Of a stretch of DNA of 64,000 nucleotides, positions 8,913 through 16,947 are shown piece after piece; position 1 is the first letter of the stretch; every line of letters begins with the position of its first letter. The notes below the pieces were generated by a model. That model was not told the origin of the DNA and did no database searches. It worked only from the letters and a program-made list of their open reading frames with translations. This DNA is from Marinilabilia salmonicolor JCM 21150 (GTDB lineage: Bacteria > Bacteroidota > Bacteroidia > Bacteroidales > Marinilabiliaceae): contig NZ_AJKI01000007.1 of the NCBI RefSeq assembly GCF_000259075.1, positions 85,272 through 149,271 of the forward strand. Direction: 5' to 3'. The translations under genes and the position numbers were made by a program.

Positions 8913-9782
8913 TCACCACTCAATACCGGCTATATCAAATTTTTTGGGAACAAAATTTCCGGTGCTGTTATCATATTGCCATAAGTGTTCAATGCCATGA
9001 TATAGTAGCATTTCAGCAACCTCTGTAAATCCGGAAAGCAGATTTTCCGGTTTGTGAGCATCGCTGCTCAAAGTCATTGGAACATTGTTTTGAGACATCC
9101 ATTTAAAATGATCTGATGAAGGGAAAGTGTACTCAGCCGCATCATAATATTTTGTATTTATCTCCACAATTACATTCTTCTCAGCAGCCAGCTTCAGGGT
9201 ACTCCTCACCTCTTCCACGTACCAGTCGGAAGTTTCATCAAAAAAGAACCGGTTTCTGTTGTGCATTCTAATTTTATCCGGATGTCCAAGTATCCGGGGT
9301 GGTTCTTTTTCCAGCATTTCTTTTTGCAAATTGAAATACCGTTTTATAATTTTTCGGATGTCACCCCAAAAAATTTCGTCCACTCCTTTAACAAATTTTG
9401 GTGTGGCATCGTCAATGGAGAAAGGAGTCCCGTCATGAAACGCATCAACAAAGTGCACCGAGCCTACGGTATAATCCAGTAATGCATTCGGAATACGCGA
9501 ATGCTGAGGCCCGGCACAGTCGGGAATATAATCAACCTCCAGAGCTGAAAGCAGATTAATTTGATTATGGTATTTTGTTTTAAGGTCAGCCAATTCCTTT
9601 AAATACAGTGGAAGTTTCCCGGAAAGCATATTCCAGTCTGTAGAAAATGGCACCGGAGCATGACTGGAAATCCCTATGGTATTCATTTCTAAATCAATGG
9701 CTTTAAGTACGTATTCTTCAGGATTACCCTGTCCGTCGCAATAAAACGAATGTCCGTGATAATTGGCCCAACTTCTGTCCAT
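8913..9782 (-). CDS. PHP-domain histidinol-phosphatase-like phosphoesterase
   Basis: PHP-superfamily metal-dependent phosphoesterase of 289 residues, closest by motif to HisK-type histidinol phosphatase (histidine biosynthesis step 8). Seen: the N-terminal metal motif YHGHSFYCDG, SSHAPVPFS, ALEVDYIP, the GSVHFVD block, GHPDKIR, IVEINTKYY and the C-terminal SSDAHKPEN. No other his genes are nearby, so the substrate is inferred from the family only. Separate transcription unit from thrA, with 188 bases between them. Confidence 0.8.
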   Translation of the reverse strand: MDRSWANYHGHSFYCDGQGNPEEYVLKAIDLEMNTIGISSHAPVPFSTDWNMLSGKLPLYLKELADLKTKYHNQINLLSALEVDYIPDCAGPQHSRIPNALLDYTVGSVHFVDAFHDGTPFSIDDATPKFVKGVDEIFWGDIRKIIKRYFNLQKEMLEKEPPRILGHPDKIRMHNRNRFFFDETSDWYVEEVRSTLKLAAEKNVIVEINTKYYDAAEYTFPSSDHFKWMSQNNVPMTLSSDAHKPENLLSGFTEVAEMLLYHGIEHLWQYDNSTGNFVPKKFDIAGIEW

Positions 9783-10137
9783 AAAATTACATTTTTCTGG
9801 TTCTGATTGCTTTGATTACAAATAAAGGGATAAAAGGCTTAAACCGCAAAAAGAAGGTCAGCTGCCTTTCCGGATTTCATCGAACTTATGCCTTTGAAAA
9901 CCACAAACTCATTTTGCAAAAAAAACCTGAATATCAAAGATATGTGCACTAAAAGGAAAAACCTTGCTTTTAGGAGTACTGATTTATTTACAGAAACCTG
10001 ATGGTATGGGGAAATCCAGTTTTACTGTTTCCTTTCAGGTTATTAGAAAACTTCAATGTGAAATCTTATAAATAAAACAGTTAAAAATAGTGGTAAGGTT
10101 CGGTTGCAATGACTAATTTTGCACCCCTAAATTCACA
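9783..10137. other. Intergenic region between PHP phosphatase and prfC
   Basis: 355 bases, no open frame with coding character and no strong hairpin. Only the prfC promoter box near its right end is recognisable. Confidence 0.5.
10114..10121 (+). promoter_or_regulatory. -7 box of prfC promoter
   Basis: TAATTTTG fits TAnnTTTG. It predicts a start near 10128 and a very short leader before the ATG at 10138 or the second in-frame ATG at 10144. Confidence 0.5.
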
Positions 10138-11718
10138 ATGACAATGACATTTAAAGAAGAGATAAAACGCCGACGCACTTTTGGTATTGTAAGTCACCCC
10201 GATGCCGGAAAGACCACGCTGACCGAGAAATTCCTGTTATTCGGAGGTGCCATTCACGTTGCCGGGGCGGTAAAATCCAATAAAATAAAGAAAACGGCTA
10301 CTTCCGACTTCATGGAGATTGAGAAGCAAAGAGGAATATCTGTGGCTACTTCGGTTATGGGATTTGAGTACAACGGATACAAAGTGAACATACTTGACAC
10401 CCCCGGACACCAGGACTTTGCAGAAGACACTTATCGTACTCTTACCGCAGTGGATAGTGTAATTATAGTTATTGATGCTGCAAAAGGAGTGGAGGCACAG
10501 ACCCGGAAACTCATGGAGGTTTGCCGGATGCGTCAGACACCTGTGATTGTCTTCGTTAACAAAATGGATCGCCCTTCACGGGATCCTTTTGAAGTATTGG
10601 ACGAAATAGAAGAAGAACTCAAAATAGAGGTACGTCCTTTAAGTTGGCCAATTGGAAACGGACCCGATTTTAAGGGTGTTTACAATCTGTTTGATAAAAG
10701 CTTGTATCTGTTTACGCCCAACAAGCAAACCCTGGAGGAAGGTCTGAGTCTGGATGTTCATGATAACCAGCTATCAGAGGAGATTGGGAAGAATTCAGCC
10801 AATACGCTTCGCGAAGAGCTGGAACTGGTAGAAGGTGTTTATCCTGAATTCGATAAAAATCCGTATCTTGAAGGTAAGCTTGCTCCTGTGTTTTTTGGTA
10901 GTGCTTTGAATAATTTTGGAGTCAGAGAACTTTTGCATTGTTTTCTGGAAATAGCACCCCCTCCCCGTCCATCAAAAGCTGAGGAGCGGATTGTAGAACC
11001 CGATGAGGAAAAGTTTAGTGGATTTGTTTTTAAAATTCATGCCAACATGGATCCAAATCATCGAAATAGATTGGCTTTTGTAAAGATTTGCAGTGGGCAT
11101 TTTCAACGAAACACCAATTACCAGCATGTGCGGTTAGGTAAACAAATGAAGTTTAGCAGTCCGACGGCTTTTATGGCAGAAAAAAAATCCATCGTAGAGG
11201 ACGCTTTTCCGGGCGATATTATAGGAATTCCGGATTCGGGAAATTTCAAGATTGGCGATAGTTTGAGCGAAGGTGCTCCTTTGAATTTCAAAGGATTGCC
11301 AAGTTTCTCTCCGGAACTTTTCCGATATATTGAAAATGCAGATCCGATGAAATCCAAACAGCTCGCCAAAGGAATTGATCAGCTGATGGATGAGGGAGTT
11401 GCCCAGTTGTTTGTCAGCCAGTTTAACGGGCGAAAAATCATTGGTACGGTGGGTGCTCTTCAGTTTGAGGTGATTCAGTACCGGTTGTTACACGAGTATG
11501 GAGCCTCCTGCCGTTATGAACCCATTAATTTGTATAAAGCCTGCTGGCTGGAAGCTGAAGATCAGGCCGAATTACAGGATTTTAAAAAGCGAAAGAACCA
11601 GTATATGGCCACTGATAAGTCTGGACGTGATGTTTTTCTGGCAGATTCTTCCTATATGCTCGACATGGCCAAAGAGAACTTTAAGGGCATCAAGTTTCAT
11701 TTCACCTCTGAGTTTTAA
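10138..11718 (+). CDS. prfC: Peptide chain release factor 3
   Basis: Ribosomal GTPase that removes RF1/RF2 after termination. 526 residues, the usual RF3 length (about 529). G1 is HPDAGKTT, followed by the effector region with EKQRGISV, G3 DTPGHQDF, and G4 NKMD. The middle and C-terminal domains follow the GTPase domain (about 1-275) and the ending resembles RF3 ([11 protein letters not shown]). The RF3-specific insert [12 protein letters not shown] after the P-loop separates it from EF-G and TypA. Followed 11 bases later by a DUF2179 gene, probably co-transcribed. Confidence 0.97.
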   Translation: MTMTFKEEIKRRRTFGIVSHPDAGKTTLTEKFLLFGGAIHVAGAVKSNKIKKTATSDFMEIEKQRGISVATSVMGFEYNGYKVNILDTPGHQDFAEDTYRTLTAVDSVIIVIDAAKGVEAQTRKLMEVCRMRQTPVIVFVNKMDRPSRDPFEVLDEIEEELKIEVRPLSWPIGNGPDFKGVYNLFDKSLYLFTPNKQTLEEGLSLDVHDNQLSEEIGKNSANTLREELELVEGVYPEFDKNPYLEGKLAPVFFGSALNNFGVRELLHCFLEIAPPPRPSKAEERIVEPDEEKFSGFVFKIHANMDPNHRNRLAFVKICSGHFQRNTNYQHVRLGKQMKFSSPTAFMAEKKSIVEDAFPGDIIGIPDSGNFKIGDSLSEGAPLNFKGLPSFSPELFRYIENADPMKSKQLAKGIDQLMDEGVAQLFVSQFNGRKIIGTVGALQFEVIQYRLLHEYGASCRYEPINLYKACWLEAEDQAELQDFKKRKNQYMATDKSGRDVFLADSSYMLDMAKENFKGIKFHFTSEF

Positions 11719-11729
11719 AAGATAGAATA

Positions 11730-12308
11730 ATGATTACAGAAGGCTTTTGGTACACGTGGGTTTTGATTCCGGCACTAATATTTATTGCCCGGGTTGCAGA
11801 TGTAAGCATCGGAACCATACGGATTGTTTTTGTTTCCAAAGGATTGAAGCTGCTGGCTCCCTTGCTTGGCTTTTTCGAGATTTTTATTTGGCTCCTTGCC
11901 ATGACTAAAGTTTTTGAAAATCTTGATAACTGGTTTTATTTCATTGCTTATTCTGCCGGTTTTGCCACCGGAAATTATATTGGATTACTTATTGAAGAAA
12001 AGCTGGCACTGGGATACGTTAATTTACAAATAATCACGCAGAAATCGGGAATTGATCTGGCCCGTAAACTTTCGGATGAAGGTTTCGGGGTAACCTGGAA
12101 CGACGCCAATGGATCGCGTGGTGAAGTAACGGTGATTTATTGTGTTATTAAGCGTTCCAATTTTAAGCGCGTTTCAGAAATAATCAAAAAATACAATCCA
12201 CGGGCTTTTTATACCATTGAGGATATTCGTTTTGCAAATCAGGGCGTTTTTCCAATGCGCACCATTCAGCGTTCCGTGGGCTACTTCCCCTGGAGAAAGG
12301 GAAAATAG
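11730..12308 (+). CDS. DUF2179 / UPF0316 membrane protein
   Basis: 192 residues. The N-terminal half has three membrane helices (about 8-30, 36-58, 63-82) with the family-like stretch ADVSIGTIRIVFVSKG. The C-terminal half is a soluble DUF2179 domain (about 105-180) with GVTWNDANGSRGEVTVIY and the FYTIEDIRF ending. Families of this type are thought to be ligand-sensing membrane proteins, but no function is established. It follows prfC closely and converges with the nuclease gene ending at 12322. Confidence 0.85.
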   Translation: MITEGFWYTWVLIPALIFIARVADVSIGTIRIVFVSKGLKLLAPLLGFFEIFIWLLAMTKVFENLDNWFYFIAYSAGFATGNYIGLLIEEKLALGYVNLQIITQKSGIDLARKLSDEGFGVTWNDANGSRGEVTVIYCVIKRSNFKRVSEIIKKYNPRAFYTIEDIRFANQGVFPMRTIQRSVGYFPWRKGK

Positions 12309-12321
12309 TGCGAACCCTATA

Positions 12322-13698
12322 TTAATATTTCAGAATCTTTGTGCTACGATTGGCATTGTTACGAAGCCAGGAACGCACGATCTGACGACTGTCCCGGTTA
12401 TCAGTTCCTCCAGCCAGATAATCTTCCAAATCATCGGGTTTATGAATCGGGTTTTCATTTTGAATCCATCCATAACCTTTTACCGAGTTTCGGGTAATCC
12501 ATACGAATGATTGTTCCCCTGTTTCCCTTCCGTCGTCAAAAATCACAAAATTCCGGGAGGCAAAATTCAGGTGTTCCATCATTTTTTCAGCTCTGATGTT
12601 ATAAGACTCCGAAGATTCCTCACCCACGCAGGCTCCATTACATAAATGCACCGAATGATTGAAACATGCTCCGGTTGATTGTTCCAACCCGCAAAGTCTG
12701 TGACATAATCCAAATTCGTCGGCCCAACCCAATAGAGCCGCGACTGCCGCATCTTTTGTTGAGAAGGAATCCATCGGTTGATTGACATTGTCTTTTAACC
12801 TGTCAATGAAGAATCTGTGAAAACCATTGCGGTCCTTGATTGAATAGATACCCCAGTTAAAAAGTGTACGGCGCCCGGCTCGGTTGAAGAGTGGTTTTTG
12901 TTGTTTAATTTCATCAGATTCCTTGAGTAAAGCAACCAATTCACTACCGGTAAGTTCAAAACTTACATCTACCAATTGTTCTTTCATTCTGAGGCTTCGT
13001 TTTCCTTTTGCTGAAAGATGAGAAAGTACCCGTTTGCGAATATTTTTGCTCTTACCAATATAGATTACATCTTTCTCCGCATTGTGAAAATAATAGATAC
13101 CGGGGGCTTCGGGAAGTTGACGTAATTTAGCCATTTCCAAATCGGGATGAATACCTTTAATGTCCAGATCCTGTTCAGCAAAAATATAGTCACCTTGTTG
13201 ATCAATCAATCGATTTAACAACAAAGCAGTTGCATGAGCATCGCCCCCTGCCCTATGCCTGTCTGAAAGAGGAATTCCCAAATCATGACAAATATTTCCA
13301 AGACTGTAGGATCGATGGCCTGGAATAATTTTCCTGGACAGACGGACGGTACAAAGTACCTCACGTTGATAATTGAATCCCAGTGACTCAAACTCCTTTT
13401 TTACAAAATTGTAATCAAATGGAGCATTATGAGCCACGAAGATGGTATCCTCAGTAATTTCAACGATTTTTTTGGCTATTTCAAAAAAACGGGGGGCATC
13501 TTCAACCATCTGGTTGGTAATGCCAGTCAGTTGACTGATATAAGGAGGAATATGGCATTCCGGGTTAACCAAAGAGACAAATTCATCAACAATCTTCTTT
13601 CCCTGCATTACATAAATGGCAATTTCTGTAATACGACCAATTCCGGCTTTACCCCCTGTGGTTTCTATATCAATTACTGAATATTTTGGCAAGTCCAT
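12322..13698 (-). CDS. DEDDh exonuclease / GIY-YIG endonuclease fusion (DnaQ-Cho-like)
   Basis: 458 residues combining two nuclease folds. Residues 1-170 are a DnaQ-type 3'-5' exonuclease: VIDIETTG (Asp, Glu), AHNAPFDYNFV (second Asp region) and HRAGGDAHAT (His, Asp). Residues about 190-275 are a UvrC/Cho-type GIY-YIG domain with GIYYFHN and VIYIGKSKNIRKR. The C-terminal third (about 300-458) contains four Cys around CHRLCGLEQ and CFNHSVHLCNGAC, as in related fusion proteins. Likely acts in DNA repair or lesion processing. The order is known in other bacteria, so it is uncommon rather than new. A -7 box at 13703-13710 suggests an almost leaderless mRNA. Confidence 0.88.
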   Translation of the reverse strand: MDLPKYSVIDIETTGGKAGIGRITEIAIYVMQGKKIVDEFVSLVNPECHIPPYISQLTGITNQMVEDAPRFFEIAKKIVEITEDTIFVAHNAPFDYNFVKKEFESLGFNYQREVLCTVRLSRKIIPGHRSYSLGNICHDLGIPLSDRHRAGGDAHATALLLNRLIDQQGDYIFAEQDLDIKGIHPDLEMAKLRQLPEAPGIYYFHNAEKDVIYIGKSKNIRKRVLSHLSAKGKRSLRMKEQLVDVSFELTGSELVALLKESDEIKQQKPLFNRAGRRTLFNWGIYSIKDRNGFHRFFIDRLKDNVNQPMDSFSTKDAAVAALLGWADEFGLCHRLCGLEQSTGACFNHSVHLCNGACVGEESSESYNIRAEKMMEHLNFASRNFVIFDDGRETGEQSFVWITRNSVKGYGWIQNENPIHKPDDLEDYLAGGTDNRDSRQIVRSWLRNNANRSTKILKY

Positions 13699-13702
13699 GT
13701 TG

Positions 13703-13710
13703 CAAATTTA
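13703..13710 (-). promoter_or_regulatory. -7 box of the nuclease-fusion gene
   Basis: Minus-strand TAAATTTG. The start would fall near 13697, almost on the ATG (13698), implying a leaderless or nearly leaderless transcript. No TTTG at -33. Confidence 0.35.
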
Positions 13711-13968
13711 TTAAATTCCACTGAACCTGATTGCAGGATGGATCATTAATCAGTTTTCTGTTTGGTGAGAAAGGCAGGCATCAGGCCAAAAATAAAGTCT
13801 GTTTTTATATTGGTTAAAACGAAGACCGGCGACATCAATTAGGCAGGTCAAAAAAGTCCCTTAAAACTTTATTTTTTTTGGTAACTGACCATCAGATACA
13901 TCCGGGGAATAGCAATGGCTTAACCGTTAAAAAAGCCTCAATTGCTTGCATACGACAGCAGTTTAGGC

Positions 13969-13976
13969 TACTTTTG
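13969..13976 (+). promoter_or_regulatory. -7 box of the structured RNA promoter
   Basis: TACTTTTG with a TTGC 21 nt upstream (13945-13948). Predicted start near 13983, just ahead of the structured RNA. Confidence 0.55.
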
Positions 13977-13982
13977 TATTAG

Positions 13983-14219
13983 AACATTGACTTAAGAAAT
14001 GCCACGCCGGTATTATTGATTGTTAAACTCAACACTACAATTATACCGAGTAAAACTATCTGGGAAAAGGGCAGGCCTCAACCTTCGGGTTGTCTTCGGA
14101 CACGGAGGATCCCCGCTTTTCAGGTGTACTCAAATCCTGTCGTCAGGAGTTTAAATAATCCAACCGGCGTGGCGCCTATTATATAAAAGGTAATTCGTTT
14201 ATTCGGGTTACCTTTTTTT
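13983..14219 (+). ncRNA. ssrS: Probable 6S RNA (Bacteroidota type)
   Basis: No ORF; a compact RNA architecture is visible. A perfect 11-bp closing stem joins 14001-14011 (GCCACGCCGGT) to 14163-14173 (ACCGGCGTGGC), extended by TATTATT/AATAAT. A large internal open region follows. The apical arm is 14075-14122 (AAAAGGG...CCCGCTTTT) and contains two UUCG hairpins. A small hairpin, CCTG-TCGT-CAGG (14136-14147), sits on the 3' side of the open region. This layout (closing stem, central bubble with a 3' hairpin, long apical arm, about 190 nt) is that of 6S RNA, which sequesters RNA polymerase holoenzyme. tmRNA, RNase P and SRP signatures were not found. Length and ends are estimated from promoter and terminator. 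Confidence 0.65.
14185..14219 (+). terminator. Terminator of the structured RNA
   Basis: AAAAGGTAA and TTACCTTTTTTT form a stem around 14189-14212, followed by a T run to 14219. Confidence 0.75.
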
Positions 14220-14314
14220 CTTATTTTTTTTGCCCCCCCTTTCTGATGTAATACAGCTGCAATAAAGAAAGGCTGCAATCGACTTATGAATAGTCAATTA
14301 CAGCCTTTGAATCG

Positions 14315-14398
14315 TGCCCAGAACAGGACTCGAACCTGCACGGCCTTAAGGCCACCAGCCCCTCAAGCTGGCGTGTCTACCGATTTCACCATCTGGGC
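14315..14398 (-). tRNA. tRNA-Leu (anticodon GAG)
   Basis: 84-nt class II tRNA. Acceptor GCCCAGA/TCTGGGC, anticodon stem CCAGC/GCTGG with loop TTGAGGG, long variable arm TGGCCTTAAGGCCG, T loop TTCGAGT. The anticodon GAG reads CUC/CUU. Lies 117 nt downstream of tRNA-Gly(GCC), probably the same transcript. Confidence 0.96.
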
Positions 14399-14515
14399 AG
14401 TAGACAAAATAAAAACGAGATTTATCAAATTTCATGATATATATCTCGTCAGAATTTAGAGCAAAAAAAGAAACTTCACTATGATTCGGCATAGCCTTCT
14501 CGTCCCTTTTTTCTG

Positions 14516-14588
<73 letters not shown>

Positions 14589-14660
14589 ATTTAAATAATT
14601 ACTCATTACTGAATGAGAATGCCGATGTTTTAGTGAATTCTTTAATTCCAACAGCGTGTG

Positions 14661-14689
14661 CAAAGGTATAAATTTTTTGTTTCCACAAA
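14661..14689 (-). promoter_or_regulatory. Promoter of the tRNA-Gly/tRNA-Leu unit
   Basis: Minus-strand TTTG (14689-14686), 17 nt, TACCTTTG (14668-14661). The spacer is shorter than usual. Confidence 0.45.
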
Positions 14690-14782
14690 ATAGTTTTTCA
14701 AATAAAAATGTGCTCTCAGGTCAGGAAAAAAGGCTAATGACCTCATTTTCTGACAAAAAAATATTGAAAAAAAAACATTGGT

Positions 14783-14826
14783 GTCCGGTTAAAAAATTGA
14801 GATTGCTTCACTACGTTCGCAATGAC
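14783..14826 (+). repeat. Dispersed repeat, copy 1 (GAGATTGCTTCACTA...)
   Basis: Core GAGATTGCTTCACTACGTTC followed by GCAATGAC and preceded by GTCCGGTTAAAAAATT. Close matches lie in opposite orientation at 19852-19895 and 58681-58723. It belongs to the type of intergenic repeat seen in many bacteria (GATTGCTTC...GCAATGAC). A GGGGGTTGGTAGGGGG stretch follows, as beside copy 3. Confidence 0.6.
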
Positions 14827-15015
14827 GGACCTTTGCAGGATATTGGGGGTTGGTAGGGGGTGATTTTTAAGTTTTAAAAAGAATGCTTTATCCTGCCCAT
14901 GCATGCCTGTATGATAATCGAATTTTCTTACCATAAGAAACTGTTTTTGTGGTTAGCTATAAAAATATCATACTCGTTTCGTTTTTTTAAAAGCATCAAA
15001 ATGCTATATTCGTTG

Positions 15016-15023
15016 TAATTTTG
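15016..15023 (+). promoter_or_regulatory. -7 box upstream of the repeat/pseudo-GH16 gene
   Basis: TAATTTTG; predicted start near 15030 and a leader of about 100 nt before the ATG at 15133. The rest of the 14589-15132 gap holds a dispersed repeat and AT-rich sequence but no gene. Confidence 0.4.
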
Positions 15024-15132
15024 TATGAAAAAGCTCTATACACATGACATTGGGTTAATTTTTAGCCATAAAGATTAACTCAAATGCTTTTTTTACGTAG
15101 AAATAAAAACGACTAATTTAATATACAGTAAA

Positions 15133-16584
15133 ATGGCTGGCATATTTGGATCACTTTTTGGCGGAAAATTTCCGGACACCGTAAAGTTTGAAGCGGAGCA
15201 AAACCAATTACAGGATGATTATAAGAGATTTAAAGAGATCGAATCATCTGCTTTGCTTCAACGCTACCGGGAGCTTGATCAGGAGATTCATTCCGGTGAG
15301 TTTGAAAAACGAGTCAATGACTTAAAAAATAAAAAGTTTAAAGACACGGAAGAATTCAAACATCTGGAGCGATACAAGCAACTGAGCAAAAGCACTGATA
15401 TTAAAACTTATCTGAAGTTTAAAAGCTCCGGTAAGGCAAGGAAAGTTGAAGAAACTCTCGAATCGGAGCGATACGAAAGATTTCGTGAATTGGAAAAGTT
15501 TGTCAACTCTCCCGAATTTTTCAAAGAAAAATCGGGACCAGACTTCAAAAAGTCTGATGCCTACCACAATTACAAAGAATATAAGAGACTTAAAAATGAT
15601 CGCTCTGTAAAATGGACAGTTAAAACGGAGAAATCATCCCAGTATCAGATTTACAAAAGGCTCCGGGAAAGTGACAGAATAAACGAATATTACAATCTGC
15701 AAGCAGCTGTTGAAGCCCCAGATTTTAAGCAATTTAAGGCTGATATGGAGGACAAAAACCGATTCAGGAAATCAGATGAAGCTGCATTAATTAAAGAATT
15801 TGAAGAGTTAAAAAAACAACCGGATATTGTTTGGTATCATAAAGTAAAAGAGAAAAATCCATTTGAAGAACTTAAAAAATGGGAACTTACTTTTGAGGAT
15901 AATTTTGACAGTGCCTCTCTGGATTCCGAAAAATGGATTACAGGTTACTATTGGGGAAAAGCTCTGATGAATGACTCTTATGTTCTTGAAGGTGAGCATC
16001 AGATGTTTAAAGATGAAAACATTGATCTTCGTGATTCCTCTTTAAGGATAAGGGTGCAGCCTGAAGTCTCCAAGGGAAAGGTTTGGAATCCAACCTGGGG
16101 ATTCCGTGAAAAGGAGTTTGAATACACCTCAGGAATGATAAGTACCGGACAAAGTTTCAGGCAACAATTCGGACGTTTCGAAGCTAAAGTCAGATTTACA
16201 AATTCTTTTCCTGTGCTGAATGCATTTTGGATGGTTGGAGAGCGAATGACGCCACACATCGACATTTTCAAGACCATTTACCCCGGAGGACGGATGATAG
16301 AGGCAGGAATCATTTCAGATGTTCAGGGAAAAGGAATTACCGAATCAACGAAAAAAGTGAACGGGGCAAAATTCGTCAATAAATACTTTATTTACTCTTT
16401 TGAGTGGTCTGAAAACGAAATGGTTTGGAGCATCAATGGTGTTGAAATATATCGTCAGACGCACAATATTCCTAAAGAACCAATGTATCTGACCTTCTCT
16501 TGTACCTTGCCGGAAGAGCCGGGTGACAAACATCTTCCCTCCGAAATGGAAGTCGATTGGGTTAAGTGTTATCAACGGATTTAA
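15133..16584 (+). CDS. Three-repeat helical protein with non-catalytic GH16-like domain
   Basis: 483 residues, no signal peptide or lipobox, so probably cytoplasmic. Residues about 30-245 are highly charged and contain three copies of a roughly 70-residue unit. Their anchors RYREL (45-49), RFREL (116-120) and EYYNL (185-189) are each followed by S/P-x-EF or DF, FK-x-S/T and a Lys-rich tail. Residues 250-482 resemble a GH16 beta-sandwich: WELTFEDNFDS, GRFEAKVRF, AFWMVGE, FEWSENEMVWSINGVEI and the VDWVKCYQ ending. The catalytic EIDIxE motif is HIDIFK (375-380), so both catalytic glutamates are lost. An intracellular binding or scaffold role is an inference; function unknown. Isolated gene with its own promoter. 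Confidence 0.75.
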   Translation: MAGIFGSLFGGKFPDTVKFEAEQNQLQDDYKRFKEIESSALLQRYRELDQEIHSGEFEKRVNDLKNKKFKDTEEFKHLERYKQLSKSTDIKTYLKFKSSGKARKVEETLESERYERFRELEKFVNSPEFFKEKSGPDFKKSDAYHNYKEYKRLKNDRSVKWTVKTEKSSQYQIYKRLRESDRINEYYNLQAAVEAPDFKQFKADMEDKNRFRKSDEAALIKEFEELKKQPDIVWYHKVKEKNPFEELKKWELTFEDNFDSASLDSEKWITGYYWGKALMNDSYVLEGEHQMFKDENIDLRDSSLRIRVQPEVSKGKVWNPTWGFREKEFEYTSGMISTGQSFRQQFGRFEAKVRFTNSFPVLNAFWMVGERMTPHIDIFKTIYPGGRMIEAGIISDVQGKGITESTKKVNGAKFVNKYFIYSFEWSENEMVWSINGVEIYRQTHNIPKEPMYLTFSCTLPEEPGDKHLPSEMEVDWVKCYQRI

Positions 16585-16947
16585 TACCAAACGATTACAA
16601 AGAATTAAGGCTGTAGTTCAAAAGAAGGGTTTTTCTAAAGTCCCCGAATGGGGGCAAATTTAATTAATCCACGGTACACGTGCCCGGGGAGGGATGTCAG
16701 GGACTAGCCTGCTTTATACATAAGGCAGGTATGATGTGAACAGGCTGAAAGCCTGATAGCAATATTGCCCCAGGCTATTTCTTAAAAATCTTTGGCCTTT
16801 TAAAAACGCAACAACCTTATATATTCCTTTTAAAGAAATACATATATATAACCAATAGAAATTAAGGTTTCTACTTAAGATGACGCAATTTTACAGCATT
16901 TTACTAATTGCAGGGGATGTTTTTTGAAATAGAACGTATGTATATAA
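16585..16947. repeat. Intergenic region with REP-like short palindromes
   Basis: 363 bases without a gene. Short dyads are visible: CCCC-GAAT-GGGG near 16645, CCTGC/GGCAGG (16710-16730) and GGCTGAAAGCC (16742-16752) followed by GCCCCAGGC. The GGCTGAAAGCC module resembles intergenic repeats common in Bacteroidota genomes, but no second copy occurs in this window. Confidence 0.3.

Noticed and set aside
9783..10137. Possible small gene upstream of prfC
   Set aside because: Short frames only, no promoter-RBS-start order and no recognisable family.
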